Shown: one piece after another, positions 51,044 to 59,356 of the stretch | How positions within the stretch are numbered: position 1 is the stretch's first letter | How the letters are laid out: each line of letters opens with the position of its first letter | Assembly: GCF_029017505.1 (NCBI RefSeq) | Contig: NZ_JAQGEI010000020.1 | Coordinates: 32,440 to 96,439 of the forward strand | DNA length: 64,000 nucleotides | Direction: 5' to 3' | DNA from: Sedimenticola hydrogenitrophicus | GTDB taxonomy: Bacteria > Pseudomonadota > Gammaproteobacteria > Chromatiales > Chromatiaceae | The notes under the pieces: generated by a model | Told to the model about the DNA's origin: nothing | The model's input: the letters and a program-made list of their open reading frames with translations, nothing else | Database searches by the model: none | Position numbers and translations under genes: made by a program

Positions 51044-51541
51044 ATGCGCATGCCCAGACTGCTTTTGATCCCCCTGCTGATGCTGCTCAGCGCCTGCGGC
51101 GGCATGGCGCCAGCCCCGCAACGCGGCAGCGCCATGCCGGCACCGGCAACCGTCCGGTCGGGGGAACTGGAGCAGGCGCTGCTGGCCAGCCTCTACCGGC
51201 AACATGCGGCGTGGCGAGGAACGCCGTACCGCATCGGCGGCCAGGACCGCGACGGCATCGACTGTTCCGGTTTCGTCCAGCTGACCTACCGGTCCCGGCT
51301 GGGGGTGGCACTGCCACGCACCACCGGGCAGCAGGCCGTCAGCGGCCAGCCGGTGCGCCAGTCCGAGCTGAGCACTGGTGACCTGGTGTTTTTCCGGATC
51401 GACGGCACCACGCAGCATGTCGGCATCTACCTGGAACAGAACCGCTTTCTGCACGCGTCGAAAAGCCGCGGCGTCATGATCTCCGCGCTGGACAGCCCTT
51501 ACTGGCAGTCGGTGTACTGGACATCCAGACGGGTCCTGTAA
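51044..51541 (+). CDS. NlpC/P60 family lipoprotein
   Basis: 165 aa. A lipoprotein signal ends in the lipobox LLMLLSAC (Cys near residue 18). The NlpC/P60 domain carries the catalytic triad: Cys in GIDCSGFVQLTYRSR, His in TQHVGIYLEQNR and a third polar His in FLHASKSRG. Such enzymes cleave peptide stems in peptidoglycan; this one (Spr/YafL-like) probably acts from the outer or inner membrane on the periplasmic side. It lies 111 bases after the methyltransferase gene. Confidence 0.9.
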   Translation: MRMPRLLLIPLLMLLSACGGMAPAPQRGSAMPAPATVRSGELEQALLASLYRQHAAWRGTPYRIGGQDRDGIDCSGFVQLTYRSRLGVALPRTTGQQAVSGQPVRQSELSTGDLVFFRIDGTTQHVGIYLEQNRFLHASKSRGVMISALDSPYWQSVYWTSRRVL

Positions 51542-51613
51542 CCGCTGTTCCTGGCCGATGCCGCCGTGGTCGCGGCGCATCGTGCAACCACAGACCCACG
51601 GTTTATACGCGTT

Positions 51614-52300
51614 ATGAGCACATTGATATTCATTGGCACCACGGCCCCGCTGGACAGCGAAACCAGCAGCGCCATCGACAAGCAGCTGATCAGCGGCCCA
51701 CGGCACTGCGGCCGGGAGGGTCTGGAGGGGGACCGGCAGCAGGACCGGCGCCATCACGGTGGCGTGGAGCGCGCCCTGCACTATTATCCCGGGGAACATT
51801 ACGTCTACTGGGAGGAGTTCTGGCAGGCCATGGCGCTGCCGCCACCGGCCAGCCGCTTGCTTCCCGGCGCCTTCGGCGAGAACTTGTCCGATACCGGGCT
51901 AACCGAGGAGCAGGTCAACATCGGCGACGTCTTCACCCTGGGAGAAGCGGTACTGCAGGTCAGTCAGCCCCGCTCGCCCTGCTACAAGCTGAATCTCCGC
52001 TTCGGCTATCCCCAGCTGTCACTGTTGGTACAGGCCTCGGGCCGCACCGGCTGGCTGTACCGGGTGCTGCAGGAGGGCACGGTAACCCCGGACGACACCC
52101 TGAAACTGCACGAACTCTCCACCTCCAACCTGTCGGTACGCACCTGCCTGGACATCCTCTACAACCGGCCTTTCTGCCATGAAGACCTGGAACTATTGGC
52201 GGAACACAAGACACTTTCGCTGGGATGGAAACGCCACGCTGCCGACCGCCTGGAGAGCGGTCAGCCGGAGCGCTGGGTCCGGCGGCTGTTCAAGCGCTAG
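51614..52300 (+). CDS. MOSC-domain protein (YiiM-like)
   Basis: 228 aa from ATG 51614. The MOSC pattern is visible: GREGLEGDRQQDRRHHGGVE, AVLHYYPGEHY-type segment, PGAFGENLSDTGLTEEQVN, IGDVFTLGEAVLQVSQPRSP and CYKLNLRFGYPQL with the conserved Cys. This family binds molybdenum cofactor; YiiM reduces N-hydroxylated compounds. The C-terminal 3-helix tail (LSVRTCLDILYNRPFCHEDL) is also YiiM-like. The 3' end overlaps the convergent Cys-rich gene by eleven bases. Confidence 0.88.
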   Translation: MSTLIFIGTTAPLDSETSSAIDKQLISGPRHCGREGLEGDRQQDRRHHGGVERALHYYPGEHYVYWEEFWQAMALPPPASRLLPGAFGENLSDTGLTEEQVNIGDVFTLGEAVLQVSQPRSPCYKLNLRFGYPQLSLLVQASGRTGWLYRVLQEGTVTPDDTLKLHELSTSNLSVRTCLDILYNRPFCHEDLELLAEHKTLSLGWKRHAADRLESGQPERWVRRLFKR

Positions 52301-52667
52301 TAAGTCCGACAGACTCCTGGGCTTCGAGCAGCGGGGTGACCGAGCGGATCCAGCTGCACAGCTCGCAAGAGCAACTGGCGGTCTCGTGATCCTGCCGTTT
52401 CAATTGGTGGGTGACGTACTCATAGCCAAACTGCAGCAGCCGCACCAGTTCAATGGTGGAGGCCTTCCCGAGCGCCGGACCGGCCAGGTACTCGCCGTAG
52501 CACTGACACTCGAGGATATAGAGGCACTCGTTGCACTCCTCCACCTGATCATTGAACCGGTAGTGTTCGGGACAGACACGCCGCTTGATCTCCTGCTCCA
52601 TCAGCAGGCGGGGAAAACCGAGTGCCGTGATAATCTGCTCGCGCTTCTCCTTGACAAACTCTGACAT
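52290..52667 (-). CDS. Small cysteine-rich protein of unknown function
   Basis: 125 aa from ATG 52667, with GGAGAG upstream. Nine or more cysteines in clusters: RRVCPEHYRF, then CNECLYILECQCYGEY, then ASCSCELCSWIRS. This suggests zinc or iron-sulfur binding. N-terminal MSEFVKEKREQIITALGF is helical. No family recognised. The last residues (about ESVGLT) are encoded by a solo end of the family E repeat at 52301-52318, so the native C-terminus may have been replaced by an insertion remnant. Convergent with, and slightly overlapping, the MOSC gene. Confidence 0.65.
   Translation of the reverse strand: MSEFVKEKREQIITALGFPRLLMEQEIKRRVCPEHYRFNDQVEECNECLYILECQCYGEYLAGPALGKASTIELVRLLQFGYEYVTHQLKRQDHETASCSCELCSWIRSVTPLLEAQESVGLTSA
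52301..52318. repeat. Family E repeat, solo end
   Basis: TAAGTCCGACAGACTCCT is identical to the inverse of one end of the 162-bp element at 53289-53450. It lies inside the 3' end of the Cys-rich gene, immediately after the MOSC stop codon. Confidence 0.75.
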
Positions 52668-52884
52668 GGTACCACTCTCCAAAATCCGTCTGTCGACCCC
52701 TACCCAGCCACGACCGCACCCATCGCCCACTGAACCTGTTCGACTTGCCAACTATACTTCCGACTGTGCCGGAAACCGGCACTCCCGAAGTGAATCCTAG
52801 CACAGGTACCGGAGTATGGGGGTTCCCCCTATACATCCGCCTCGCCAATCGATCGGCAACCGACCACAGGAGAGGGGTTCGCCC

Positions 52885-53238
52885 ATGACGACCTATCACG
52901 GCAGCTGCCACTGCGGCGACGTCCGCTTCACCTTTGAGCACGACGAAATCAACAGCGGCCTGCACTGTAACTGCTCCATCTGTATCCGCAAGGGCGCCCT
53001 GATGTCCGACTTCATACTCCCCGCCGATCAGCTGCATATCGACGCCAAGCCGGGCTCCCTGGCCCTCTACCGGTTCGGCAGCGGCGTGGCCAAACATTAC
53101 TTCTGCAAACGCTGCGGCATCTACCCATTCCACGAAACCCTGCGCATGCCCGGTCATTTCCGGCTCAACCTGGGCTGTATCGAAGGGCTCGATCCGCTCA
53201 GCATGGCGAGCAAGGTGTTTGACGGCAAGAGTCTGTGA
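52885..53238 (+). CDS. GFA family zinc-binding protein
   Basis: 117 aa from ATG 52885, with AGGAGAGG upstream. The CENP-V/GFA zinc pattern is clear: YHGSCHCGDVRFTFE, then LHCNCSICIRKGAL, then FCKRCGIYPFHETLR. The family was named for glutathione-dependent formaldehyde activation, but most members have unknown substrates. Single gene, followed by a family E repeat. Confidence 0.88.
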   Translation: MTTYHGSCHCGDVRFTFEHDEINSGLHCNCSICIRKGALMSDFILPADQLHIDAKPGSLALYRFGSGVAKHYFCKRCGIYPFHETLRMPGHFRLNLGCIEGLDPLSMASKVFDGKSL

Positions 53239-53288
53239 GCCGGGGGATCGGCCGTTGCGTCCCGGGGTAAAGAGACTTAATATCCCTA

Positions 53289-53450
53289 GGAGTCTGTCGG
53301 ACTTAACGCTGATCTACTGCGGAAAAGCCGGATTTGGCCATATTTTCCGATCTTTCTTGTTAAATAGGTCCACTATTCGCCTCGAAAGATCGAAAAATCT
53401 GGCTCAAATCGGCTTTCCCTCGCTACGATCGGTCAAGCCCGACAGACTCC
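53289..53450. repeat. Family E MITE, copy 2 (162 bp)
   Basis: Ends GGAGTCTGTCGGACTT (53289-53304) and AAGCCCGACAGACTCC (53435-53450). The whole element is an inverted copy of 40804-40965, same length, about seven differences. It lies 28 bases upstream of the DUF805 start and so forms part of that gene's leader. Confidence 0.85.
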
Positions 53451-53477
53451 TAGGATTTGATTCACGGAGCCCGATGC

Positions 53478-54032
53478 ATGGACACTACCAATCCCTACCA
53501 GACCCCGGCGGCGACGGTCGAGCCGGCCGATAGCCAGACTTACCAACCGCGTGTTTTTGCCCTCAGCGGGCGTATCGGGCGCCTGCGCTACATCGCCTAT
53601 GGCACCGGCCTCATGCTGCTGTCCAACCTGCTCTTCGTCTTTCTCGGCGCCCTGTCCGGCATCAGCGGCCCGCTGGGGATACCGTCCGCCGCCGGGGGCT
53701 CCGGCCTGTTGATGATCCTGCTCTATCTGTTCCTGTTCGCCATCGCCATCATCTACGCCAAGCGGCGGCTCAACGACCTGAACCGCACCGGCCTGCTCAG
53801 CCTGCTGTTCATCGTGCCGGTGGGAAACATTCTGCTGGCCCTCTACCTGCTCTTCGCCAGAGGCACAACGGGCGCCAACCGTTATGGGCCGGAGCCGTGC
53901 GGCAATCCCCTCGGGGTAAAGATCCTCGGGCTGCTGATCCCCGTTGTCATGGTGGTCGGCATCCTGTCGGCGATCGCCATACCCGCCTACCAGCAGTACC
54001 TGCAACGCGCAGCGGTGATGCAGCAACAATGA
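53478..54032 (+). CDS. DUF805 membrane protein with pilin-like C-terminal segment
   Basis: 184 aa from ATG 53478. After a polar N-terminus (NPYQTPAATVEPADSQTY) comes a DUF805-type region: FALSGRIGRLRYIAYGTGLM, two to three membrane helices, and AKRRLNDLNRTGLLSLLFIV. The last 40 residues read GVKILGLLIPVVMVV then GILSAIAIPAYQQYLQRA, which matches the hydrophobic N-terminal helix of type IV pilins. No prepilin-peptidase site precedes it. Thus a DUF805 domain is joined to a pilin-type helix in one protein. Function unknown. Confidence 0.75.
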   Translation: MDTTNPYQTPAATVEPADSQTYQPRVFALSGRIGRLRYIAYGTGLMLLSNLLFVFLGALSGISGPLGIPSAAGGSGLLMILLYLFLFAIAIIYAKRRLNDLNRTGLLSLLFIVPVGNILLALYLLFARGTTGANRYGPEPCGNPLGVKILGLLIPVVMVVGILSAIAIPAYQQYLQRAAVMQQQ

Positions 54033-54144
54033 ACCAGTAAACTTTTGCCCCCTTCCGGCAGTGGAAAAGGGGTGGTCGTGATGGCTCCCAGGCGTCTGTA
54101 AGCGGACCCGGCGGGAAAAACAGCGGTCGGGATCAACAGCAAAT

Positions 54145-54174
54145 GACGGAACCCAGCAGATACCAGGTTCCGTC
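54145..54174. terminator. Bidirectional terminator-like hairpin
   Basis: Perfect 9-bp stem GACGGAACC (54145-54153) / GGTTCCGTC (54166-54174), between the convergent DUF805 and DUF1097 genes. T-runs are weak on both sides. Confidence 0.5.
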
Positions 54175-54213
54175 GTTTCGCAAGCTCTCGGATAGAGAAG
54201 CCCGGTTTTACCG

Positions 54214-54750
54214 TCAGGCGGTGGCCGGTGCCTTGCCGACCAGGGCGCCACCCAGCTTGGCCGAGGCATAACCGAAGAGTGCGCCGAGGATCATTGAAGC
54301 CGGGACAATCAGCAGGGCATTGCCGAAATTCAACGTAGTCAGGCTTTCCACGGTCAACGCCTGTGGGGTTTGCAGCAGGAAGGCAAAGGTCGATGCATAG
54401 CCGTAAACGGAAGCGGGAATGACCGAGAAGGCCGGGATGTGGGCGGCCAGGACCACGACCAGTACGGTAGTCCCCACCACAATCCCTGCCCACACCGGCA
54501 GAGTCAGCGCGGCAGCCAGCGGGATCAGGAGAATGACCACCGCCGCGGTCCAGGCGCAAACCACACCGAAGATATTGCCGACGATGGTGTTCTTGAGCGC
54601 GGCATCGTCACCGCCGGAATGATAGAAGCAACCCCAGGCGACAAACGCCGCCCAGATCAGTACGGGCCCGCTCCAGGCTGACAAAAATGCCCAGGTGGCA
54701 ATCCCGCCAAGCAGACTGATGCTGATTGATAACGCAATGAGTAAACTCAT
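54214..54750 (-). CDS. DUF1097 membrane protein
   Basis: 178 aa, about five membrane segments. WAFLSAWSGPVLIWAAFVAW then GCFYHSGGDDAALKNTIVGN and the later HIPAFSVIPASVYGYASTFA match the DUF1097 family of inner-membrane proteins. Function unknown. AGGAGG precedes the start. A family A repeat end and a hairpin lie upstream. Confidence 0.85.
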   Translation of the reverse strand: MSLLIALSISISLLGGIATWAFLSAWSGPVLIWAAFVAWGCFYHSGGDDAALKNTIVGNIFGVVCAWTAAVVILLIPLAAALTLPVWAGIVVGTTVLVVVLAAHIPAFSVIPASVYGYASTFAFLLQTPQALTVESLTTLNFGNALLIVPASMILGALFGYASAKLGGALVGKAPATA

Positions 54751-54784
54751 ACCTAATCCTCCTGTTATATTTGTGATACGCGAT

Positions 54785-54820
54785 TTAAGGGCTCGCGCAG
54801 AAATAAGTCCCGGAATGCGG
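54785..54820 (+). repeat. Family A repeat, single end
   Basis: From 54785 the sequence reads TTAAGGGCTCGCGCAGAAAT and continues like the ends of 3891-4109. A perfect 9-bp inverted pair, ACCTAAGTC / GACTTAGGT, lies at 54884-54892 and 54911-54919, behind the MATE gene's stop and possibly its terminator, though without a T-run. Confidence 0.5.
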
Positions 54821-54967
54821 CAATGGGAACAGGGATATAATGTGCGGATTGGGAATTTTTACTGTTGGCAATTAGTTCATTGAACCTAAGTCGAGCCGCA
54901 GGCAGGATTAGACTTAGGTCTATTCGACTTTATGCCGATTCGCGACTCCGGCGCGGCGCCCTGTCTT

Positions 54968-56332
54968 TCACTCCAGCATCACCCGCTTGCGCCCCAGCAG
55001 ATAAAAACGCAGGTTGAGCAGCAGCGCGGCGGTGGTCAGGCCCACCGCCAATCCACCCCACAGGCCTTGCGGTCCGATGCCCCATTCGACACCGATGATC
55101 CAGGCGGTGGGAAAGCCCACACCCCAGTAGGAGAACATGGTGATGAACATGGGCACGGCGGTATCTTTCAGTCCGCGCAGGGCGCCGGAGGCGGAGACCT
55201 GCAGGCCATCGGAGAACTGAAACAGGGCCGCAGCAAACAGCAGGGTCATGGCCATCTCGGCAACGGCGGCGTCGCGGGTGTAGAGGGCGACGATCAGCTC
55301 CGGAAACAGCAGCAGCAACGTAGCGGAGAGCGCCATGATGCCGCCAGCCATGACAATCCCGACCCGCCCCCGGATCAGCGCCAGCGCATAGTCCCCGGCG
55401 CCGGCGGCATGGCCGACCCGGATGGTGATCGCCTGGGCGATGCTCAGCGGCAGCATGAACATCATGGCCGCGTAGTTGAGGGCGATCTGGTGGGCCGCCA
55501 TCTCCACCTTGCCCAAACGGCCCATGAGGATCGCCACGGCGCTGAACATGCCCACCTCCATGATGATGGAGACGGCAATCGGCAGACCCAGTCTGAGGAT
55601 GCGCTCGATCTCCTTCGGGCGCGGTCCGGAGAACGCCACAAACAACTCCAGATGCCGGAAGCGTCGGCTGCGCGCGAGATAGCCAAACATCATCAGCGCC
55701 CCCAGCCAGAGGCCGATGGCGGTCGACAGCGCCGCCCCGGCGGCCCCCATGGCCGGAAAGCCGAAACCGCCGAACATGAACCCATACATGAACAAGTAGT
55801 TGCCCAGAATATTGAGCGGCAACAGCAGCGCCTGCACCAGCATCACCGGCTTGGTGTTGCTCAGCCCCTCGTTCAGATAGCGCGGGGCCAGATAGAGGCA
55901 GAGTCCCGGCATGCCCCAGGCACTGATCCGCAGATAGTCGGCGGCCAGGGGGGCGACTTCCGGATCGATCGCCAGCAGCGGCAGTGCCGCCGCCATGCCG
56001 TAGGTCAGCGGGACCGCCACAACCCCGACCAGAACGGCTACCCAGAGCCCCTGATGGAACTCGGCGGCGATGGCCCGGTCATTGCCGGCCCCGTTCAGAT
56101 GCGCCACCAGGGGCGAGATCGCCAGAGTGGCGCCGATACAGGCGAGCAGCATCAGACCCCAGAGCGAGGAGCCGAGGCCGACCGCTGCCAGTGCCGAGGC
56201 GCCGAGGCGCCCGGCCATCACCGTGTCGACGAACCCCATCCCCACCTGCAGCAGCTGGGCCACCACCAAGGGCCCCGCCAGCAGCAGGGTGGGGGTGGCC
56301 TCGCGTCGCCATAGACTCAAACGTTGCGGCAT
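54968..56332 (-). CDS. MATE family efflux protein (NorM-like)
   Basis: 454 aa with twelve membrane segments. The N-terminus has AGPLVVAQLLQVGMGFVDTV and MAGRLGASALAAVGLGSSLW, the typical MATE start. VGHAAGAGDYALALIRGRVG and LQVSASGALRGLKDTAVPMF match the second half. It should export cationic compounds using a Na+ or H+ gradient. Substrate unknown. Divergent from the ArsN2-like gene. Confidence 0.92.
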   Translation of the reverse strand: MPQRLSLWRREATPTLLLAGPLVVAQLLQVGMGFVDTVMAGRLGASALAAVGLGSSLWGLMLLACIGATLAISPLVAHLNGAGNDRAIAAEFHQGLWVAVLVGVVAVPLTYGMAAALPLLAIDPEVAPLAADYLRISAWGMPGLCLYLAPRYLNEGLSNTKPVMLVQALLLPLNILGNYLFMYGFMFGGFGFPAMGAAGAALSTAIGLWLGALMMFGYLARSRRFRHLELFVAFSGPRPKEIERILRLGLPIAVSIIMEVGMFSAVAILMGRLGKVEMAAHQIALNYAAMMFMLPLSIAQAITIRVGHAAGAGDYALALIRGRVGIVMAGGIMALSATLLLLFPELIVALYTRDAAVAEMAMTLLFAAALFQFSDGLQVSASGALRGLKDTAVPMFITMFSYWGVGFPTAWIIGVEWGIGPQGLWGGLAVGLTTAALLLNLRFYLLGRKRVMLE

Positions 56333-56471
56333 AGCAAAATCTCAAGACCATTATCCGGGGCAAACGTACCCGTGAGGGTGCTGCTCCGTGAACCGGCTAT
56401 TCAGCCCGGGGCGGGGCTCGTACAATCAGGTAATTTCAAGCATAACCAGACCGGCATACCGAGGAAAACCG

Positions 56472-56897
56472 ATGCACATCATACCCGCAACCGATCACGA
56501 TAGCGTCAGGCATCTGCTGCGCTCCGCCGGCTTGCCGAGCGAGGATGTGGGCCTCAATCCGCAGGCCCGCTTCTACCTGATCGAGGTGGATGGCAAGGCC
56601 GTCGCCCTGGCCGGAATCGAGTGCCATGGGAACGAGGCCCTGCTGCGCTCCCTGGTGGTGGATCCCGAATACCGGGGCCGGGGGCTGGCGGCCGGATTGG
56701 TCCGGCATATCCAGCACGTCGCCACCGGGCAGGGAGCGTCGACGCTCTACCTGTTGACCACCTCGGCCGCCGACTATTTCCGTCGCCTGGGCTTTTACGA
56801 CGTGGCCCGGGAAGAGACACCGGCGAGCATCCGCCGGACCCGCGAGTTCGCCGACCTCTGCCCCGCGGAGGCCACCATCCTGTGCCGCCGGCTTTAG
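56472..56897 (+). CDS. GNAT acetyltransferase, ArsN2-like
   Basis: 141 aa from ATG 56472 with GAGGAAA upstream. GNAT motif A is LRSLVVDPEYRGRGLAAGLV (acetyl-CoA loop RGRGLA). The C-terminal LYLLTTSAADYFRRLGFYDV, then EETPASIRRTREFADLCP, closely resembles ArsN2-type proteins linked to arsenic resistance. No ars genes are nearby here, so the substrate stays open. Single gene. Confidence 0.82.
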   Translation: MHIIPATDHDSVRHLLRSAGLPSEDVGLNPQARFYLIEVDGKAVALAGIECHGNEALLRSLVVDPEYRGRGLAAGLVRHIQHVATGQGASTLYLLTTSAADYFRRLGFYDVAREETPASIRRTREFADLCPAEATILCRRL

Positions 56898-56993
56898 CGC
56901 AGCGTCATCCGACACAGCGCGGAGCGGCTCCGGTTGCCCGCGCTCGACTATGCTTTGAGATAATCACTCCGCTATCAACTATCGCAGACCCTC

Positions 56994-57551
56994 ATGTCCA
57001 GACTCGACCAGATCCTTGAACAGATCAAGACCCGGGAGGCCCGCAGCACGGCCCGGCAGCCGTGGCAGCCGTCGCTGTGCGGCGATATCGATATCCGCAT
57101 CGCCCGTGACGGCACCTGGTATCACGAAGGCAGCCCGATCCGCCGCGAGTCACTGGTGAAACTGTTCGCCTCGGTGTTGCGGCGCGAGGCGGACGGCGAA
57201 TACTACCTGCTGACCCCGGCCGAGAAGATGCGCATCCGGGTGGACGACGCGCCCTTTGTCGCGGTGCAGCTGGAACGGCTCACGGAGCCCCAACCCAGCC
57301 TGCTGTTCACCACCAATCTGGGTGAGCAGATCGTGGCGGATGCGGACCATCCGATCCGCGTGATGTTCGATCCCGCCAGCGGCGAACCGCGCCCCTACAT
57401 CCATTTCAAGGACAACCTGGAGGCCTTGATCAACCGCGCCGTCTACCTCGACCTGGTGGAGTTCGGCGAGCCGTTCGAGCAGGAGGGCCGCCACCACCTC
57501 GGGGTCACCAGCCGGGGGGTCCGTTTTGATCTGGGCTGCATGGAGGAATAA
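56994..57551 (+). CDS. DUF1285 family protein
   Basis: 185 aa. The family segments are DIDIRIARDGTWYHEGSPIR, RESLVKLFASVLRREADGEY, YLLTPAEKMRIRVDDAPFVA and the C-terminal GVTSRGVRFDLGCME. Soluble, beta-rich, cytoplasmic. Function unknown. Single gene, with 87 bases to the next. Confidence 0.9.
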   Translation: MSRLDQILEQIKTREARSTARQPWQPSLCGDIDIRIARDGTWYHEGSPIRRESLVKLFASVLRREADGEYYLLTPAEKMRIRVDDAPFVAVQLERLTEPQPSLLFTTNLGEQIVADADHPIRVMFDPASGEPRPYIHFKDNLEALINRAVYLDLVEFGEPFEQEGRHHLGVTSRGVRFDLGCMEE

Positions 57552-57638
57552 CCGACGGATCGGCGGGCGCAGGCCCTGTTGAACCGGTATCATGGGTATC
57601 GAATCTAATGACGTTGTACAAAGCCAAAAGAGTCGCTC

Positions 57639-58280
57639 ATGCGCAGTTCCCGGATCACCCACGATTGTCAGTCCACCGGCCTGATCAGCTACTGGATCGG
57701 GTGGCTGATGCTGACTATGATGGGCTGGAAGGTGGAGGGGGAGATCCCCCCGGGTAACAAGTTCCTGCTGATCGGCGCCCCCCATACCAGCAACTGGGAC
57801 TTTCCCGTCGGCATCGCCGCCACCTATGTACTGCGGTTGCGGATCCACTGGGTCGGCAAACACACCCTGTTCCGCCGGCCTTATGGCGGCCTCATGCGCT
57901 GGCTGGGCGGGATCCCCGTAGATCGCGGGCACCCGAGCGGCGTCGCCGCACAGCTGGCCCGGCAGCTTCAAGCCGCGGACCGCATGGTGCTGGCGATCAC
58001 CCCGGACGGCACCCGCAGCCGCCGGGAGTACTGGAAGTCCGGCTTCTACCGCATTGCCCTGGCGGCCGGGGTGCCGTTGCTGTGCGGCTCCCTGGATTAC
58101 GCCAGCAAGACCGCGCGGATCGGCCTCTGCTTCGTACCGACGGGCGATATAGCGGCCGACATGGCGCGGATCCGCGCCTTTTATGCCGACGTCGCCGGTG
58201 CCAACCCGGATAACCACACCCCGATCCGGCTGCGCGAAGAGCTGGAGACTCCGTTGCCCCGGCCGCGCGAGGCGGGATAA
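57639..58280 (+). CDS. 1-acyl-sn-glycerol-3-phosphate acyltransferase-like protein
   Basis: 213 aa. The acyltransferase motif I is [11 protein letters not shown] (HxxxxD form, about residues 48-58). Motif II is [11 protein letters not shown] and motif [23 protein letters not shown], where PDGTRS replaces the common PEGTRS. One N-terminal hydrophobic helix ([16 protein letters not shown]). This subgroup (PlsC-like, sometimes annotated as 'glycerol acyltransferase') is widespread but poorly studied. It precedes gloA by 34 bases. Confidence 0.85.
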   Translation: MRSSRITHDCQSTGLISYWIGWLMLTMMGWKVEGEIPPGNKFLLIGAPHTSNWDFPVGIAATYVLRLRIHWVGKHTLFRRPYGGLMRWLGGIPVDRGHPSGVAAQLARQLQAADRMVLAITPDGTRSRREYWKSGFYRIALAAGVPLLCGSLDYASKTARIGLCFVPTGDIAADMARIRAFYADVAGANPDNHTPIRLREELETPLPRPREAG

Positions 58281-58314
58281 TGGCATCATTCACCACCACC
58301 CAAGGAGCAGACCG

Positions 58315-58698
58315 ATGAGAATACTCCACACCATGCTGCGTACCGGCGACCTGCAGCGCGCGATCGATTTCTATACCCAGATCCTGGGGATGCGACTGCT
58401 GCGACAGCAGGATTACCCGGAGGGTGAATTCACCCTCGCCTTTCTCGGCTACGGTGACGAGTCGGCACAGAGCGTCATCGAACTGACCTACAACTGGGGC
58501 GTGGACTCTTACGACCTGGGCAACGGCTACGGCCATATCGCCATCGAGGTGGACGACGTCTACCAGGCCACCGAGCAGATCAAGGCGCAGGGCGGCCGGA
58601 TCCTGCGCGAGGCCGGGCCGATGAACGCCGGCAGCACCATCATCGCCTTTGTCGAAGACCCGGACGGTTACCCCATCGAGCTGATCGGCGCACGTTGA
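58315..58698 (+). CDS. gloA: Lactoylglutathione lyase (glyoxalase I)
   Basis: 127 aa from ATG 58315 with AAGGAG upstream. [20 protein letters not shown], then [30 protein letters not shown] and [20 protein letters not shown] match GloA. Metal ligands are His5, Glu in VIELTYN, His in GYGHIAIEV and Glu in GYPIELI. The enzyme converts the methylglyoxal-glutathione adduct to S-lactoylglutathione. All four ligands are present. Confidence 0.95.
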   Translation: MRILHTMLRTGDLQRAIDFYTQILGMRLLRQQDYPEGEFTLAFLGYGDESAQSVIELTYNWGVDSYDLGNGYGHIAIEVDDVYQATEQIKAQGGRILREAGPMNAGSTIIAFVEDPDGYPIELIGAR

Positions 58699-58731
58699 AT
58701 ACGCGTGGTGGATAAGACCGAGGGGCGCATG

Positions 58732-58773
58732 CCATCCTCAGGTCCGTAAACGGTACATCCATGTACCACTCCT
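58732..58773. repeat. 42-bp repeat with GGTACATCCATGTACC core
   Basis: An inverted, nearly identical copy (two differences) lies at 49864-49905. The core is itself palindromic. It is the first of three repeats in the 460-base gap after gloA. Confidence 0.75.
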
Positions 58774-58792
58774 CACCATTGCCGCCGGGTAT

Positions 58793-58960
58793 GCATTCCC
58801 ACGCAGAGAGACTGTGAAAGTATTCGGGCTGATCAACGCGGCAAAAAAATTGACCGCCTGAGAAGCCCGTAGAGAGGCGATCGCCACCTCGGGAAGGGTT
58901 TGGGTACCCCCCTTTTCGCGTCATTTGGCAATTCTTTCACAGTCTCAGAGCGTGGGAACG
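58793..58960. repeat. 168-bp inverted-repeat element
   Basis: Ends GCATTCCCACGCAGAGAGAC... (58793-58820) and CTTTCACAGTCTCAGAGCGT (58934-58953, running to 58960) are imperfect inverted copies over about 27 bases. The interior has no gene. Confidence 0.65.
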
Positions 58961-58993
58961 AGGAGCCGGGACGACCCCCGCACCGGCCCGTAG

Positions 58994-59020
58994 GGGCAGG
59001 CCCCCGTGCCTGCCCTTTTT
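58994..59020 (+). terminator. Hairpin GGGCAGGC/GCCTGCCC plus T-run
   Basis: 8-bp stem with loop CCCCGT followed by TTTTT (59016-59020). It is the same hairpin as at 15924-15945 but here with a T-run, so it could terminate read-through from gloA. A GGGCAACC / GGTTGCCC hairpin follows at about 59040. Confidence 0.5.
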
Positions 59021-59158
59021 GCGGATGCCCGGGAACATCGGGCAACCACGAGGGTTGCCCTGCGTCGGATCTGGAGTGACCACCCGCCATACCACTGCCC
59101 CCCGGCATGGCTTTGTCCTATACTTGGATGAATAAAAGTCACCACCAAGAGGGCTTGG

Positions 59159-59356
59159 ATGCGACGCGCCATTCTCACCAGTCAACGACTGCTGGCGGTG
59201 TTTCTCACCGGCATGCTGCTGCTGTTCTCTCCCATCGTGTCACTGTTCGACCGGCCAGTGTTCTGGTTCGGCATCCCGCTGATCTACCTCTACCTGTTCA
59301 CTGTCTGGGCCATCCTGATCGCCGCCATGGCCCTGATCATCGGCGGTAAGAAGTGA
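59159..59356 (+). CDS. Small two-helix membrane protein of the symporter-kinase cluster
   Basis: 65 aa from ATG 59159 with AAGAGGG upstream. Two membrane helices (LLAVFLTGMLLLFSPIVSLF and IPLIYLYLFTVWAILIAAMA). Small proteins of this form precede SLC5-type transporter genes and CbrA-like kinases in many bacteria and probably associate with the transporter part. Its stop codon overlaps the kinase start (TGATG), so translation is coupled. Confidence 0.8.
   Translation: MRRAILTSQRLLAVFLTGMLLLFSPIVSLFDRPVFWFGIPLIYLYLFTVWAILIAAMALIIGGKK

Noticed and set aside
53289..53450. Possible small non-coding RNA in the family E hairpin
   Set aside because: The hairpin is striking, but a second inverted copy elsewhere and the terminal repeats fit a MITE better. 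No promoter was seen.
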